From Phocaeicola_A sp045647865 (GTDB lineage Bacteria > Bacteroidota > Bacteroidia > Bacteroidales > Bacteroidaceae), in NCBI GenBank assembly GCA_045647865.1, contig JAZRMW010000001.1:1-64000 (forward strand): 64,000 bases of DNA, given 5' to 3'. A program made the translations under genes and the position numbers. Position 1 is the first letter of the stretch. Every line of letters starts with the position of its first letter. Positions 28,179 through 36,856 of the stretch are shown here, in pieces. Under the pieces are notes generated by a model, which made no database searches, was not told where the DNA came from, and was given only the letters and a program-made list of their open reading frames with translations.

Positions 28179-28255
28179 GTGAGTTGGTTGTTAGTGAGTT
28201 GGTGAGTTACTAAATTCCAACTCACTAACTATAAACTCACTAACCACCAACTCAC
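28179..28255. repeat. Intergenic palindrome between convergent ftsZ and ROK genes
   Basis: Arms 28179-28200 and 28234-28255 (22 nt, one mismatch; GTGAGTTGG...TTAGTGAGTT) are built of repeated GAGTTGGT and ACTCACTAAC words. The right arm overlaps the last codons of the ROK gene. It is a likely bidirectional terminator. Confidence 0.75.
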
Positions 28256-29184
28256 GCATCCCACCCCAATGCGCTGGCACCCAATACAGCCGCATCGGCA
28301 TCCTTCAATTCCGATAGGAGGATTTTCGTTTTCCCCTTAAATATAGGCATTACATTCGCTTCCATCGCTTCACGGACAGGACGCATGATGTATTCACCGG
28401 CCTTTGTCAATCCACCAAACAGAATGATAGCCTCCGGACTACTGAATGCGATGAAGTCAACAATTGCCCGCCCCAACGTTTCGCCCGTACGGCGAAAAAT
28501 CTCCAAGGCCCGTTCATCACCTTTCACCGCTGCATCATATACCTCTTTCGAAGTCAACTCCTCGCCCATCACTTCACGAGCCGTGCGTGCCACACCCGTA
28601 GCAGAACAATAGGTCTCCAGACATCCGCGCCGACCACATCCACACTGGCGTGCTTCGGGCGAACGGTCCACACACACATGGCCCAATTCACCGGCAAACC
28701 CGTCGTGGCCGTACACCATCTGTCCGTTAATCACAATACCGCTTCCTACCCCCGTACCCAAGGTAATCATAATGAAATCCTTCATTCCACGGGCCGCTCC
28801 GTAAGTCATCTCGCCCAAGGCTGCCGCATTGGCATCGTTGGTCATTGCCACAGGGATACCTATTTTTTGCCTAAACATATCGGCAAGGGGTACAATTCCT
28901 TTCCAAGGCAAGTTGGGTGCCTGCTCAATGGTACCGCGATAATAGTTGGCATTCGGTGCACCGATGCCCATGCCGCGGAAGTTATCCGCACCGCCATGCT
29001 CCTCAATCAGCGGAATCAGTTTGGCACACACGGCCTCCACATACTCTTCCACCTGCTCATATTGTCCCGTCTTCACCGCATCGGTCGCCAGGATGTTTCC
29101 CTGCTGGTCCACGATGCCCATCACAGTGTTCGTTCCACCTATATCCATGCCCACCACATAGGGCTTACCTGTTGATGTCTCCAT
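28252..29184 (-). CDS. ROK family sugar kinase (glucokinase-like)
   Basis: This 310-residue cytosolic kinase has the ATP phosphate loop GMDIGGTNTVMGIVD (about residues 12-26), the catalytic/sugar region AMTNDANAAALGE and the ROK zinc motif CGCGRRGCLE. ROK kinases phosphorylate glucose or related hexoses; the exact sugar is not evident. I chose the start at 29184 because residues upstream of METSTGK have no domain and a promoter at 29217-29248 would lie inside a longer frame. It converges on ftsZ. Confidence 0.92.
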   Translation of the reverse strand: METSTGKPYVVGMDIGGTNTVMGIVDQQGNILATDAVKTGQYEQVEEYVEAVCAKLIPLIEEHGGADNFRGMGIGAPNANYYRGTIEQAPNLPWKGIVPLADMFRQKIGIPVAMTNDANAAALGEMTYGAARGMKDFIMITLGTGVGSGIVINGQMVYGHDGFAGELGHVCVDRSPEARQCGCGRRGCLETYCSATGVARTAREVMGEELTSKEVYDAAVKGDERALEIFRRTGETLGRAIVDFIAFSSPEAIILFGGLTKAGEYIMRPVREAMEANVMPIFKGKTKILLSELKDADAAVLGASALGWDA

Positions 29185-29216
29185 ATCTTTTATTCTTATT
29201 ATCTTATAGTGATACG

Positions 29217-29248
29217 CAAAGGAAGAAAAGATTTCAGAGTCTGACAAA
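29217..29248 (-). promoter_or_regulatory. Promoter of the ROK kinase gene
   Basis: On the minus strand TTTG (29248-29245) precedes TTCCTTTG (29224-29217) by 20 nt. The -7 box has T instead of A at position 2. It leaves a leader of about 30 nt and supports ATG 29184. Confidence 0.55.
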
Positions 29249-29706
29249 TCTTTCTTTCCTTTTTTTCGTTTTACCACTCTATTTAACGCTTCGACAGGTT
29301 TCAAGGTTACACATAATAGGTTAATTGCCTTCCTATTGTCCAAATTGTCAATAGTGCAGGATTCTCTCCTATTCCAACAAATAATGGGGCGTAAACCTAT
29401 ATTTGTTTAATATAAATAAGCGATGGTATTCACTACTTACATTTTGTCAAAACTGCATATTCTTTACTCGAGAATTCTGTATTTCCGTATAGGAGTACAG
29501 GGATTTCTAAATACACGAAGGATTTGAGGCCAAAATTCGTCCATCTATCAGACATCCAAATCGATAGGGCCGTTTTTTCTTGTCAGTTTTTTAAGGCAAA
29601 TAGAAATTGAAGAGTCGTAAAAAACATTCCTATCTACTTGAAATAGTGCCTCATACTGCAAAAACAGGGCATTACCGGACCAAATCCATGAGTTATCCGA
29701 CAAAGA

Positions 29707-29833
29707 TTAAGAGTGCTTGGGCCAAAATTAAGAGTTATTTGGCCAAGCTTAAGAGTTATTTAGCCAGACTTAAGAGATAGTTCGGTCAGACTTAAGCGTT
29801 ACCAAAATAAGACTTAAGCGTAGGATGACAAAG
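29707..29833. repeat. Six degenerate TTAAG repeats at 21-22 bp spacing
   Basis: TTAAG begins at 29707, 29728, 29749, 29770, 29792 and 29814, giving steps of 21, 21, 21, 22 and 22. Units have the form TTAAGAGTTATTTGGCCAAGC, with the second half drifting. They lie inside the 920-nt non-coding stretch 29345-30265, where no open frame or RNA gene was recognised. Confidence 0.8.
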
Positions 29834-30160
29834 GTTAATCCCCAAAAATCATTTTCCCTTGTTTTTTTGCTTCCCAATAAGGAGTTTTTAAAGCCTTGTT
29901 TTCTGTATAATTATACAACACCAAGGGAAAAATCAATGATTTTTCTGCATATATATTACTTTTATCCTCCGTATATACACTATTCAAACTGACAAATCGC
30001 AAGAATATTAAGTATAACCATTACAAAAGAGACATCAAAACGCTCAATTTATTTACTTATGATAGCTTCTTTTTATATTCCTTATATAGAATTCACGTCA
30101 AGTTACAAAGAGCTATTTCACATTTTTATTTCTACAAGATTATAAATCCCCATTTATGCG

Positions 30161-30168
30161 TATATTTG
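30161..30168 (+). promoter_or_regulatory. -7 box of the LRR / sigma-factor unit
   Basis: TATATTTG followed by C matches TAnnTTTG, about 97 nt before the LRR gene start. No good TTTG was found at the -33 distance, which could mean that an activator or another sigma factor is needed. Confidence 0.5.
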
Positions 30169-30265
30169 CACAAAAGAAAAAAACACTTTCCCCCTGTTAC
30201 AAATCCAGAGGTTCATCGTTTAGCTTTATAGAAAGGAAAACTTCACAAACAAAAGAGACAGACCT

Positions 30266-32080
30266 ATGAACAGAAAGAGCATCATATTTTCCGCATGGCT
30301 GCTGACAAGTGCCGCCCATGCCTTTGCCCAACAGGAGGTGCCGCAGGAATCCACCTTCTTGAACCCCGAGCGGGTGATCATCAAGGACGGCCGCGATTCG
30401 ATGAACATCACCATCAAGGGACGTCAGGGGGAACCCGACTTCACATTCTCCCGCACCGTAATGTATCCATCGGACGAAGTGACGGTGACGCGCGAACGCC
30501 GCACCCATCCCGACTTCTCCATCCCCTTCGGCATCAACTCGATAAAGGACAAAGAGGAGACGTTCGAGATGAAGGGGACACGTACCTTCGTTGCCAACGG
30601 ATTCGAGTGTAAGATATTAACGGACAGCACCGTCAGTATTTCCCGCATGCCTGTTGCATACCTCACGGATGCAATGACAGATTCGGTATTCCACATCCCG
30701 GCCTTCGTCGAATACGATGGAAAGACCTATCAGGTAAGGGAGATTGCAGAGAGAGGTTTCACCGTCAACAACAACATCAAGCACCTCGTCATTGATGAGG
30801 GAATCAAGGCCATCAATTTCAGGGCCTTCATCTGTTGCTATAACTTGGAATCCGTCCGTATTCCTGCATCGCTCAGTTTCATCGACCATGATATTTTTGG
30901 AGGTTGTCACAATCTGAAAAGCATTGTTGTCAATCCCGCCAATAAAGTTTTTGATTCGCGGGATAACTGCAATGCCATAATTGAGACGGAATTCAACAGA
31001 CTCGTAGCAGGATGTGGAGGTTCTTCCATTCCATCCAGTGTCACAACTATCGGAGAAGCCGCCTTTGCCAGTTGCCGTTTCTTGGAAAGTATAACCATAC
31101 CGGAAGGGGTTACGCAAATTAGAGAATCAGCATTCAGTGGCTGCATCGAATTAAAATCCATCTCCCTACCGCAATCTCTCGAAGACATAGAAGACGGTGC
31201 ATTTGGAGGATGCGAATCATTACAGTCTATTGTCATTCCAAAGAATGTAGGGTTTATAGGGAAAAGTCTTTTCAGATATTGCAATCAACTGGTATCAATC
31301 ACGGTCGAAAAAGGGAACAAACGTTACGATTCGCGACAGAATTGCAACGCTATTATTGAAACAGAAAGCAACAAACTTGTGGCAGCCTGTGCCGGAACAC
31401 GCCTGATCGAAGGTATCGAAGAAATTGGCAGAGAAGCCTTTTATGGTGTACCACTATATGAGTTGCACATCCCCAAAAGTGTGACAAGCGCGGAGCAGTG
31501 GGCATTTAGCGGATGTGACAATCTGAAGTCCATTACCGTGGACGAAGATAATCCGGCTTACACCTCCCCTGCCGGTAGCAATGTACTGCTCACCAAAGAT
31601 GGCAAGACGTTGATTAAGGGATGTCCCACCTCTGTCATTCCCCAAGGAGTTACAACCATCGGAGAGGGTGCATTTAGTAGAGTAAACTTTACGAACTCCT
31701 GCTTGTATCTCCCTGATGGACTGAAAGGAATAGACCATATGGCATTTTACGGATGTACGAATTTATACCAAGTGACTGTTCCTTCATCAGTAGAATATAT
31801 CAGTGAACATGCCTTTGCCAATTGTCCGAATTTGAATATCGCAATGCTGAAGGGGGGAGGAAAGGCTTTAGGCCCTTATGCTTTTGCTGCTTGCAAAGGG
31901 TTAGTTATCACCCAATTGCCCGAAGAGATGACTACTATAGAACATGGGGCATTCTACGGTTGCACAAACCTTTACGGCATAGGCCTGCCATCTTCCCTTC
32001 AAGAAGTTGGGCGCAACGCATTCAAAGATTGCCCTTGCGAAAAGGAAGTGCTGCAACTGGTGCAGAAGAACAAAAAGTAA
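30266..32080 (+). CDS. BspA-like leucine-rich repeat protein (LRR_5), exported
   Basis: This 604-residue protein has a signal peptide ending near HAFAQQ. Residues about 27-105 form a short module with DSMNITIKGRQGEPDF and VTRERRT that recurs in the protein encoded at 33595. The rest is a chain of about 22-residue BspA/TpLRR units (xIPxxVxxIGxxAFxGCxxL) interrupted by two NCNAIIET repeats at about 235 and 360. BspA-type LRR proteins of Bacteroidales are surface or secreted and often bind host matrix or other bacteria. It heads a unit with an ECF sigma factor 30 nt downstream. Confidence 0.9.
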   Translation: MNRKSIIFSAWLLTSAAHAFAQQEVPQESTFLNPERVIIKDGRDSMNITIKGRQGEPDFTFSRTVMYPSDEVTVTRERRTHPDFSIPFGINSIKDKEETFEMKGTRTFVANGFECKILTDSTVSISRMPVAYLTDAMTDSVFHIPAFVEYDGKTYQVREIAERGFTVNNNIKHLVIDEGIKAINFRAFICCYNLESVRIPASLSFIDHDIFGGCHNLKSIVVNPANKVFDSRDNCNAIIETEFNRLVAGCGGSSIPSSVTTIGEAAFASCRFLESITIPEGVTQIRESAFSGCIELKSISLPQSLEDIEDGAFGGCESLQSIVIPKNVGFIGKSLFRYCNQLVSITVEKGNKRYDSRQNCNAIIETESNKLVAACAGTRLIEGIEEIGREAFYGVPLYELHIPKSVTSAEQWAFSGCDNLKSITVDEDNPAYTSPAGSNVLLTKDGKTLIKGCPTSVIPQGVTTIGEGAFSRVNFTNSCLYLPDGLKGIDHMAFYGCTNLYQVTVPSSVEYISEHAFANCPNLNIAMLKGGGKALGPYAFAACKGLVITQLPEEMTTIEHGAFYGCTNLYGIGLPSSLQEVGRNAFKDCPCEKEVLQLVQKNKK

Positions 32081-32110
32081 GAGCGCAAACACTTCTCTCC
32101 ATCACCATTC

Positions 32111-32623
32111 ATGAGCGAAGAACATCTCATATCCATCTTTACCCACATGAGGAAGCGGCTCAGGCGGCTGGCCATGCAATTCCTGCCTGACGAGGAGGAT
32201 GCCGACGATGCCCTGCAAGAGGCTTTCTGCCGCTTGTGGCCACGGGCAGATGCACTCACAAATGCTGAACAGGCCGAGGCGGCAACTACCCTGACGGTGC
32301 GCAACCTGTGCATCGATGAGGTGCGCCGACGAGATCGAAGGCCGACCCTGGAGTTGGAACCTGAACGGGACGGGGAGAGGGAACAGGCCGCACCTTCGCC
32401 ACAAGAGGAGATGGAACGGAAAGAGCACTTTGCCCTGGTAGAAGCACTCTTTCACCAACGGCTGACGCCCCTGCAACAACAGATTTTCCGCATGAAGGAA
32501 TACGAGGAGAAGAGCTACGAAGAGATTGCCGCCCACTTGGACATGGAGCAGACGGCCGTCAGGATGAACCTGTCGAGAGCCAGAAAGCAACTGAGAGAAG
32601 AATTTAGAAAAAGAACATCATAA
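32111..32623 (+). CDS. ECF (sigma-70 family) RNA polymerase sigma factor
   Basis: This is a 170-residue extracytoplasmic-function sigma factor. Region 2 is near residues 10-70 (LRRLAMQFLPDEEDADDALQ, FCRLWPR). Region 4 is near 115-165 (YEEKSYEEIAAHLDMEQTAVRMNLSRARKQL), a helix-turn-helix for -35 recognition. It lies between the LRR gene and a one-span membrane protein gene, the usual place of a cognate anti-sigma factor. The unit probably controls its own secreted proteins; that is inference. Confidence 0.93.
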   Translation: MSEEHLISIFTHMRKRLRRLAMQFLPDEEDADDALQEAFCRLWPRADALTNAEQAEAATTLTVRNLCIDEVRRRDRRPTLELEPERDGEREQAAPSPQEEMERKEHFALVEALFHQRLTPLQQQIFRMKEYEEKSYEEIAAHLDMEQTAVRMNLSRARKQLREEFRKRTS

Positions 32624-32637
32624 AGAAAGGAACCATC

Positions 32638-33108
32638 ATGACGAAAGAAGACAACCGCTATTGGCACGACTTAGCCCGCCGATACTTCGAGGCTGAGACG
32701 ACCGATGAGGAGGAACGTGCACTGAAACGCTTTGCCGCCTCGCCCAAGGCTGACGGAGCCGAATGGGACGAACTGCGTGCCGTGATGGGCTATGTCGTCG
32801 TAGGCAAACGAGTTCACAAAGGGACGGGCAAGAAATCCTCCGTCCATCAACTGACGCACCGCACACGCATAGCAGTGGCCGCAGCCATCTTGGCTGGTTT
32901 GGTGGCCATCCCCGCCATCCATCGGATGACGATACAGGAGGCGGAAGAGCAGGACATCTGCTTCGCCTACGTCAACGGCCAACGGGTGACCGACCCCGCC
33001 CAAGTGATACAGGCCATGCTCCGTGCCATGGCACACGTGCAACAGGTGGAGCCAATGACCACCGTAGAGGAACAATTGGGAAGCATGTTTGAATTGATGA
33101 AGAAATAA
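32638..33108 (+). CDS. Putative anti-sigma factor, single membrane span
   Basis: This 156-residue protein starts 14 nt after the sigma gene. It has an N-terminal helical cytoplasmic region (residues 1-78: RRYFEAETTDEEERALKRF), one membrane span at about 80-97 (AVAAAILAGLVAIPAI) and a periplasmic tail of about 58 residues. Size, topology and position match short anti-sigma factors. No zinc HxxxCxxC motif is present and similarity to known families was not recognised, so the role is inferred from context. Confidence 0.7.
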   Translation: MTKEDNRYWHDLARRYFEAETTDEEERALKRFAASPKADGAEWDELRAVMGYVVVGKRVHKGTGKKSSVHQLTHRTRIAVAAAILAGLVAIPAIHRMTIQEAEEQDICFAYVNGQRVTDPAQVIQAMLRAMAHVQQVEPMTTVEEQLGSMFELMKK

Positions 33109-33120
33109 ACAACCACGTAT

Positions 33121-33567
33121 ATGAAACGACTGAAAACCATACTGACCATCTTCGTGCTGGCCACCCTTCCGGCCTTGGCACAAGAGGACCTGAAGATCGG
33201 AGAGTTGTTCGACAACGACTACATCAAGAAGCACAAAGCCACGGAGGTAATGGTGCAGGGAAAGGAGCTGAAGCCATACGACCTGACCCTCTTCCGCAGT
33301 GTGACCTTCGACAATGGGAAAGCCCTGTCTGAAAAAATAGAAAAGTGGATTGAGACAGATAGCCGCAATGCCTATGACAAAGAGGTGGGACGAATAAATG
33401 GAAAACTCTACTACGGATTCTTCTGCCTGCCGCCGCACAAGGATAAGAACCGCTACCTATTCTACCGCAATGCCGCCCTGCAATCCGATAGCAAAGACCA
33501 GAGCCTAAGCGTAGTATATATGGAAGGATACGCCACACTGGAGCAACTGAAGAAAATGTTCAAGTAA
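33121..33567 (+). CDS. Small exported protein, DUF6108-like
   Basis: This 148-residue protein has a signal peptide (LTIFVLATLPALAQ, cleavage near residue 20). The mature part has an alpha/beta pattern and ends in the helix YATLEQLKKMF. It looks like the short Bacteroides family DUF6108, an assignment from memory of length and context. It starts 12 nt after the putative anti-sigma gene and ends 27 nt before the outer-membrane-type protein gene. It may be a periplasmic component or signal sensor of the unit; no function is known. Confidence 0.7.
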   Translation: MKRLKTILTIFVLATLPALAQEDLKIGELFDNDYIKKHKATEVMVQGKELKPYDLTLFRSVTFDNGKALSEKIEKWIETDSRNAYDKEVGRINGKLYYGFFCLPPHKDKNRYLFYRNAALQSDSKDQSLSVVYMEGYATLEQLKKMFK

Positions 33568-33594
33568 CAAAAACAATAAAAAGATATACTGACT

Positions 33595-34485
33595 ATGAAG
33601 AAAAAGATTTGCACATTGATTGCATTCGCCCTGCTGACAACCGCAGCTTTTGCACAACATGAAACTACACGCGAAACTTTTTTGGAACCCAAAGAAGTGA
33701 TTATCGAAAGTTCAAACGATTCGATGAGCGTCACCATCCATGGGCGACAAGGGGAGCCCAACTTCCAATACAACCAAACTGTCGTGTTGGCACAGAACGA
33801 GGTGATGGTAACACGAGAAAGCCGCACAGACATCATTGAGTTCAACATCCCCTTCAGCAAGAAGAAGAAAAAAGAGCATCCTAATCGTGATTCTTTCTGC
33901 GAGGTAAATATGCAAGGATTTGGAGTAGGCTTTGTGGATGCACTAGACACACCAAAAGGGATGAGCGTGGACATGGGTGCGTCGTACGAACTGATGGTTC
34001 CCTCCATCATTGAGTGGGCTTGGTATCCGGGATCTTCATCATTCAACCTCTCCATCGGTGTCGGCCTCAACTGGAAGAACTACCGCATGACAGACCGCAA
34101 CCGCTTCATCCCCACGGGAAACGATATTATCATTGGTCCTTATCCCGAAGGAGCTGCCATCGAGTTTTCGCGACTGAAGGTGTTCAGTTGGATGGTGCCC
34201 ATGATGATGAGCTACGAGTTCAACGATTGGTTGGAATTGCGTCTCGGTCCTGTGGTGAACATCAACACAAAGGCCACACTGAAAACCCGCTATAGTTTAG
34301 AAGGGAAAGGCAAAAAAGAGACTCACAACCTGCAACACTACAACCGCCTGACTGTCGACCTGATGGGATCCATCAGCATCAATAACTTGGCCTACTACGT
34401 GAAATATTCGCCTTGCGAAGTGCTTGACATCGACTATGGTCCCAATTTCAAGGGTATATCCACCGGCTTGATATTGGGATTCTAA
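33595..34485 (+). CDS. Outer-membrane beta-barrel-type protein sharing a module with the LRR protein
   Basis: This 296-residue exported protein has a signal peptide ending TTAAFAQ. Residues about 25-85 (DSMSVTIHGRQGEPNF, VTRESRT, FNIPF) match the N-terminal module of the protein encoded at 30266 at roughly half the positions. The C-terminal part (about 100-296) alternates amphipathic strands (YPGSSSFNLSIGVGLNW, WLELRLGPVVNINTK) and ends ISTGLILGF with terminal Phe, as in outer-membrane barrels. It is the last gene of the sigma-factor unit. Confidence 0.75.
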   Translation: MKKKICTLIAFALLTTAAFAQHETTRETFLEPKEVIIESSNDSMSVTIHGRQGEPNFQYNQTVVLAQNEVMVTRESRTDIIEFNIPFSKKKKKEHPNRDSFCEVNMQGFGVGFVDALDTPKGMSVDMGASYELMVPSIIEWAWYPGSSSFNLSIGVGLNWKNYRMTDRNRFIPTGNDIIIGPYPEGAAIEFSRLKVFSWMVPMMMSYEFNDWLELRLGPVVNINTKATLKTRYSLEGKGKKETHNLQHYNRLTVDLMGSISINNLAYYVKYSPCEVLDIDYGPNFKGISTGLILGF

Positions 34486-34490
34486 AAATT

Positions 34491-34558
34491 AATGGCTGTT
34501 GGCTTATGGTCTTTGGCATTCTTATTATTCTTGCCAAAAGCCATTGCCAACAGCCATT
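34491..34558. repeat. Imperfect hairpin between convergent genes
   Basis: Arms AATGGCTGTTGGC (34491-34503) and its exact complement (34546-34558) enclose a second shorter stem (CTTTGGCA with TGCCAAAAG). It lies between the barrel protein gene and the convergent esterase gene and probably ends both transcripts. Confidence 0.7.
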
Positions 34559-34583
34559 GTTATAAACTGTCCTTTTCTCCTCG

Positions 34584-35891
34584 TTACTTACACTGCTTCA
34601 AAATCCACTTCAAGTGGCCGTATTCGGTATCTTCGGAAGTCCAGTGCTCATTGATGGGGGTGATGAGCGGCTCCTTGGGACAGGTCATCACATTATAGAC
34701 CATCCAGCTGGTAGTGGGAGGACAAGTGTTGTCGTTGTATCCCCACGTAATGCGTACGGGGCAGGTGATTTGGCGGGCAAAGTTCACCACATCGAAATAT
34801 TGGAGCACCTCGAGTTGGTTCTTGGTCAAAGCCAGATTCTTGCCGTTGTTAAAATGAGGATAGCCTCCTGTGCCACCGGCAGCATAACCGGCCATGTCGC
34901 TGAGGGCGGGATGATTGGCCACACAGGCGGTAACGCGTTTGTCCAACCCTGCGGTGACGAGAGCAAGCGCTCCTCCCTGGCTTCCACCCTGCACAAATAC
35001 ATTCTTGCCGTCCCATTCGGGGAGGGAGGTGAGGAAATCGATGGCACGGACGCATCCGAGATAGACGCGCTTCATGTAGTAGCTGTCGCGTGTCTCAAGG
35101 CCGTTGGAGAGATAACCGTTCTCGCGGCTATTGAAGGCGTTGCTTATCTCCTTGAAGATATCGGCACTCAACTCGGGATTCAAACCATGAATCTCTGTCT
35201 CAAAACGGATGCAACCCTCCTCGGCATAGTACTTACGGCGCATGGGTTCCTTGATGGTCTTCACACCTGCTCCGGGAGGGCAGAGTACTACGGGGTACGA
35301 ACCTTTGGTTTTCGGACGGGTCAAGTAACCATAGATGGCCTGTCCGCGACTGGTGACATCGAGTTTCACCAAGTAACAGTCAATTTTATCGGTGGAGTAT
35401 TCGGGTACAGGCTTGATGGTGTACTTCAAAGGAACCTTTTTCAAGGCTTCCAGTTCGGCTGCCCAAAAGTCGGTGAAATCGTTGGGCAGTTTGGTGACGG
35501 GTTGCAACTTTTCGGGCGAGAATCCCACCTTTACGTGGTGACTGTATTTCTTCCCATTATACTCCACAGTGAATTTGCAATCGCGGAAGCCGGGTTTCTT
35601 CATGGTTCCCATATCCACTTTGGCACGACCATTCTTCAAGGTGACAGTGCCATTCTTGTCGGGAGCAAGATTGTCTTGTCCCAAGGCATAAGTGAGGACC
35701 AATCCGTCCTGCGGAATACCATAGCGGTAGAGTTGCACTTCGACGGTAGCACGTTCACCGGTCTTGTAAAGCCAATCGGCATGGTCGGGTACGGTCACCC
35801 ACAGGAGGTCACTCCGATAAGGATAGTTTTCGGCCACAGCCGAGAGCAGGCACATCAATGTCAATGCCAATGCGATAAGTCTGTTCTTCAT
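34584..35891 (-). CDS. Acetylxylan esterase-like alpha/beta hydrolase (AXE1 family)
   Basis: This 435-residue exported protein has a signal peptide ending near AVAEN. An N-terminal beta-sandwich-like domain (to about 130) precedes an AXE1/CE7-type hydrolase domain. The nucleophile serine lies in QGGSQGGALAL (about 296), the acid probably in GYNDNTCPP (about 395) and the histidine in NEHW (about 418). Such enzymes deacetylate xylan, oligosaccharides or cephalosporin C. The polysaccharide target here is unknown; other pectin enzymes are nearby. It is divergent from the metallophosphoesterase gene. Confidence 0.88.
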   Translation of the reverse strand: MKNRLIALALTLMCLLSAVAENYPYRSDLLWVTVPDHADWLYKTGERATVEVQLYRYGIPQDGLVLTYALGQDNLAPDKNGTVTLKNGRAKVDMGTMKKPGFRDCKFTVEYNGKKYSHHVKVGFSPEKLQPVTKLPNDFTDFWAAELEALKKVPLKYTIKPVPEYSTDKIDCYLVKLDVTSRGQAIYGYLTRPKTKGSYPVVLCPPGAGVKTIKEPMRRKYYAEEGCIRFETEIHGLNPELSADIFKEISNAFNSRENGYLSNGLETRDSYYMKRVYLGCVRAIDFLTSLPEWDGKNVFVQGGSQGGALALVTAGLDKRVTACVANHPALSDMAGYAAGGTGGYPHFNNGKNLALTKNQLEVLQYFDVVNFARQITCPVRITWGYNDNTCPPTTSWMVYNVMTCPKEPLITPINEHWTSEDTEYGHLKWILKQCK

Positions 35892-35937
35892 TGTTCTTTA
35901 ATCTATTATTATGTTAATATTTCCACGTATTACACTG

Positions 35938-35975
35938 CAAATGTACGGTAAATTCACGGATGTTGCGTATCTTTG
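35938..35975. promoter_or_regulatory. Divergent -7 boxes for esterase (-) and phosphoesterase (+)
   Basis: TACATTTG on the minus strand (35945-35938) and TATCTTTG on the plus strand (35968-35975) both match TAnnTTTG and point away from each other. The plus box lies 31 nt before ATG 36007 and rules against a start at 35911. Confidence 0.6.
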
Positions 35976-36006
35976 CCTCATTAAATGGTGGATAAATGAT
36001 GCAAAT

Positions 36007-36840
36007 ATGAGGAAAATCACCTATTTTGCCCTGTTCGCAACAATTTTCGTACTCTCGTCGTGTGCGTCGCTCTCCCGTTATCCAGGTGTGGGGCGTATCC
36101 GGCGCTACACCATCAACAGTCCGCAGGTGCCTGCCGCGTTCGACGGTTTCCGCATTGCCTTTGCTAGCGATTTCCATCTGGAGAGCAAATATAAGAAGCG
36201 CCATTTGCAAAACACAGTACGGGCATTGCAAGACGAACAACCGGATCTGCTTCTGTTGGGAGGAGACTATCAGGAGGGATGCGAATATGTAGAACCACTC
36301 TTTGCCGCTTTGGGACAGGCCATTCCGCCCTATGGAGCCTATGCTGTATTGGGGAACAACGACTACGAACGGTGTACCGATGAAATTCGCCGTGCCATGA
36401 AGCAGAACGGCATCAACCTGCTGGAGCACGAGCTGGACACTCTCACCCGAGACGGACAACGCCTTATACTGGCGGGCGTAGCCAACGGGTTCGATCTGAA
36501 GTACTACGCCACCTCACCCACTATACAGCTGAAGGAGGAGGACTACGTCATCCTGATAACCCACACACCCGACTACACCGAGGACACGGATATCACCCAC
36601 ACCGACCTTGCCCTGGCCGGACATACGCATGGCGGACAGGTGACCCTCTTCGGATGGATAGTACCCGAAACAGGGTCAAAGTACGGCCGTAGCTTCCTCA
36701 CGGGCCTCAACTACAACACACGGGGAATCCCCGTCATCACCAGCAACGGTCTGGGTACTTCGCGCAAAAACATACGCACGGGAGCACGCAGTGATGTGAC
36801 ACTCGTGACTCTGAAAAGAATGGAACAACATATGGAATAA
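36007..36840 (+). CDS. Metallophosphoesterase (YkuE/YaeI type), lipoprotein signal
   Basis: This 277-residue calcineurin-like phosphoesterase has a signal sequence ending LSSCAS, so it is a probable lipoprotein. Metal-binding motifs are SDFHLES (about 54, DxH), LLGGDYQEG (about 85, GD), GNNDYERC (about 116, GNxD), LITHTPDY (about 181) and LAGHTHGGQVTLFGW (about 202). Relatives act on UDP-diacylglucosamine-type or other phospho-compounds; the substrate here is unknown. The Nudix gene starts 16 nt downstream. Confidence 0.9.
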   Translation: MRKITYFALFATIFVLSSCASLSRYPGVGRIRRYTINSPQVPAAFDGFRIAFASDFHLESKYKKRHLQNTVRALQDEQPDLLLLGGDYQEGCEYVEPLFAALGQAIPPYGAYAVLGNNDYERCTDEIRRAMKQNGINLLEHELDTLTRDGQRLILAGVANGFDLKYYATSPTIQLKEEDYVILITHTPDYTEDTDITHTDLALAGHTHGGQVTLFGWIVPETGSKYGRSFLTGLNYNTRGIPVITSNGLGTSRKNIRTGARSDVTLVTLKRMEQHME

Positions 36841-36856
36841 AAGGAAAAGACTGGAC

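Noticed and set aside
29707..29833. CRISPR array
   Set aside because: Units are 21-22 bp with no constant long repeat and no unique spacers, and no cas gene is present.
32671..33438. 255-codon minus-strand frame across the putative anti-sigma and DUF6108-like genes
   Set aside because: It spans two well-ordered plus-strand genes and the gap between them. The translation is His/Gly-rich without any recognisable fold.
34492..34698. 68-codon plus-strand frame after the barrel protein gene
   Set aside because: It begins in the intergenic hairpin and continues antisense to the end of the esterase gene.
34614..35951. 445-codon open frame antisense to the acetylxylan-esterase-like gene
   Set aside because: It mirrors a gene with signal peptide and catalytic motifs on the other strand. 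Its own translation has no domain, and its 3' part crosses the divergent promoter region.
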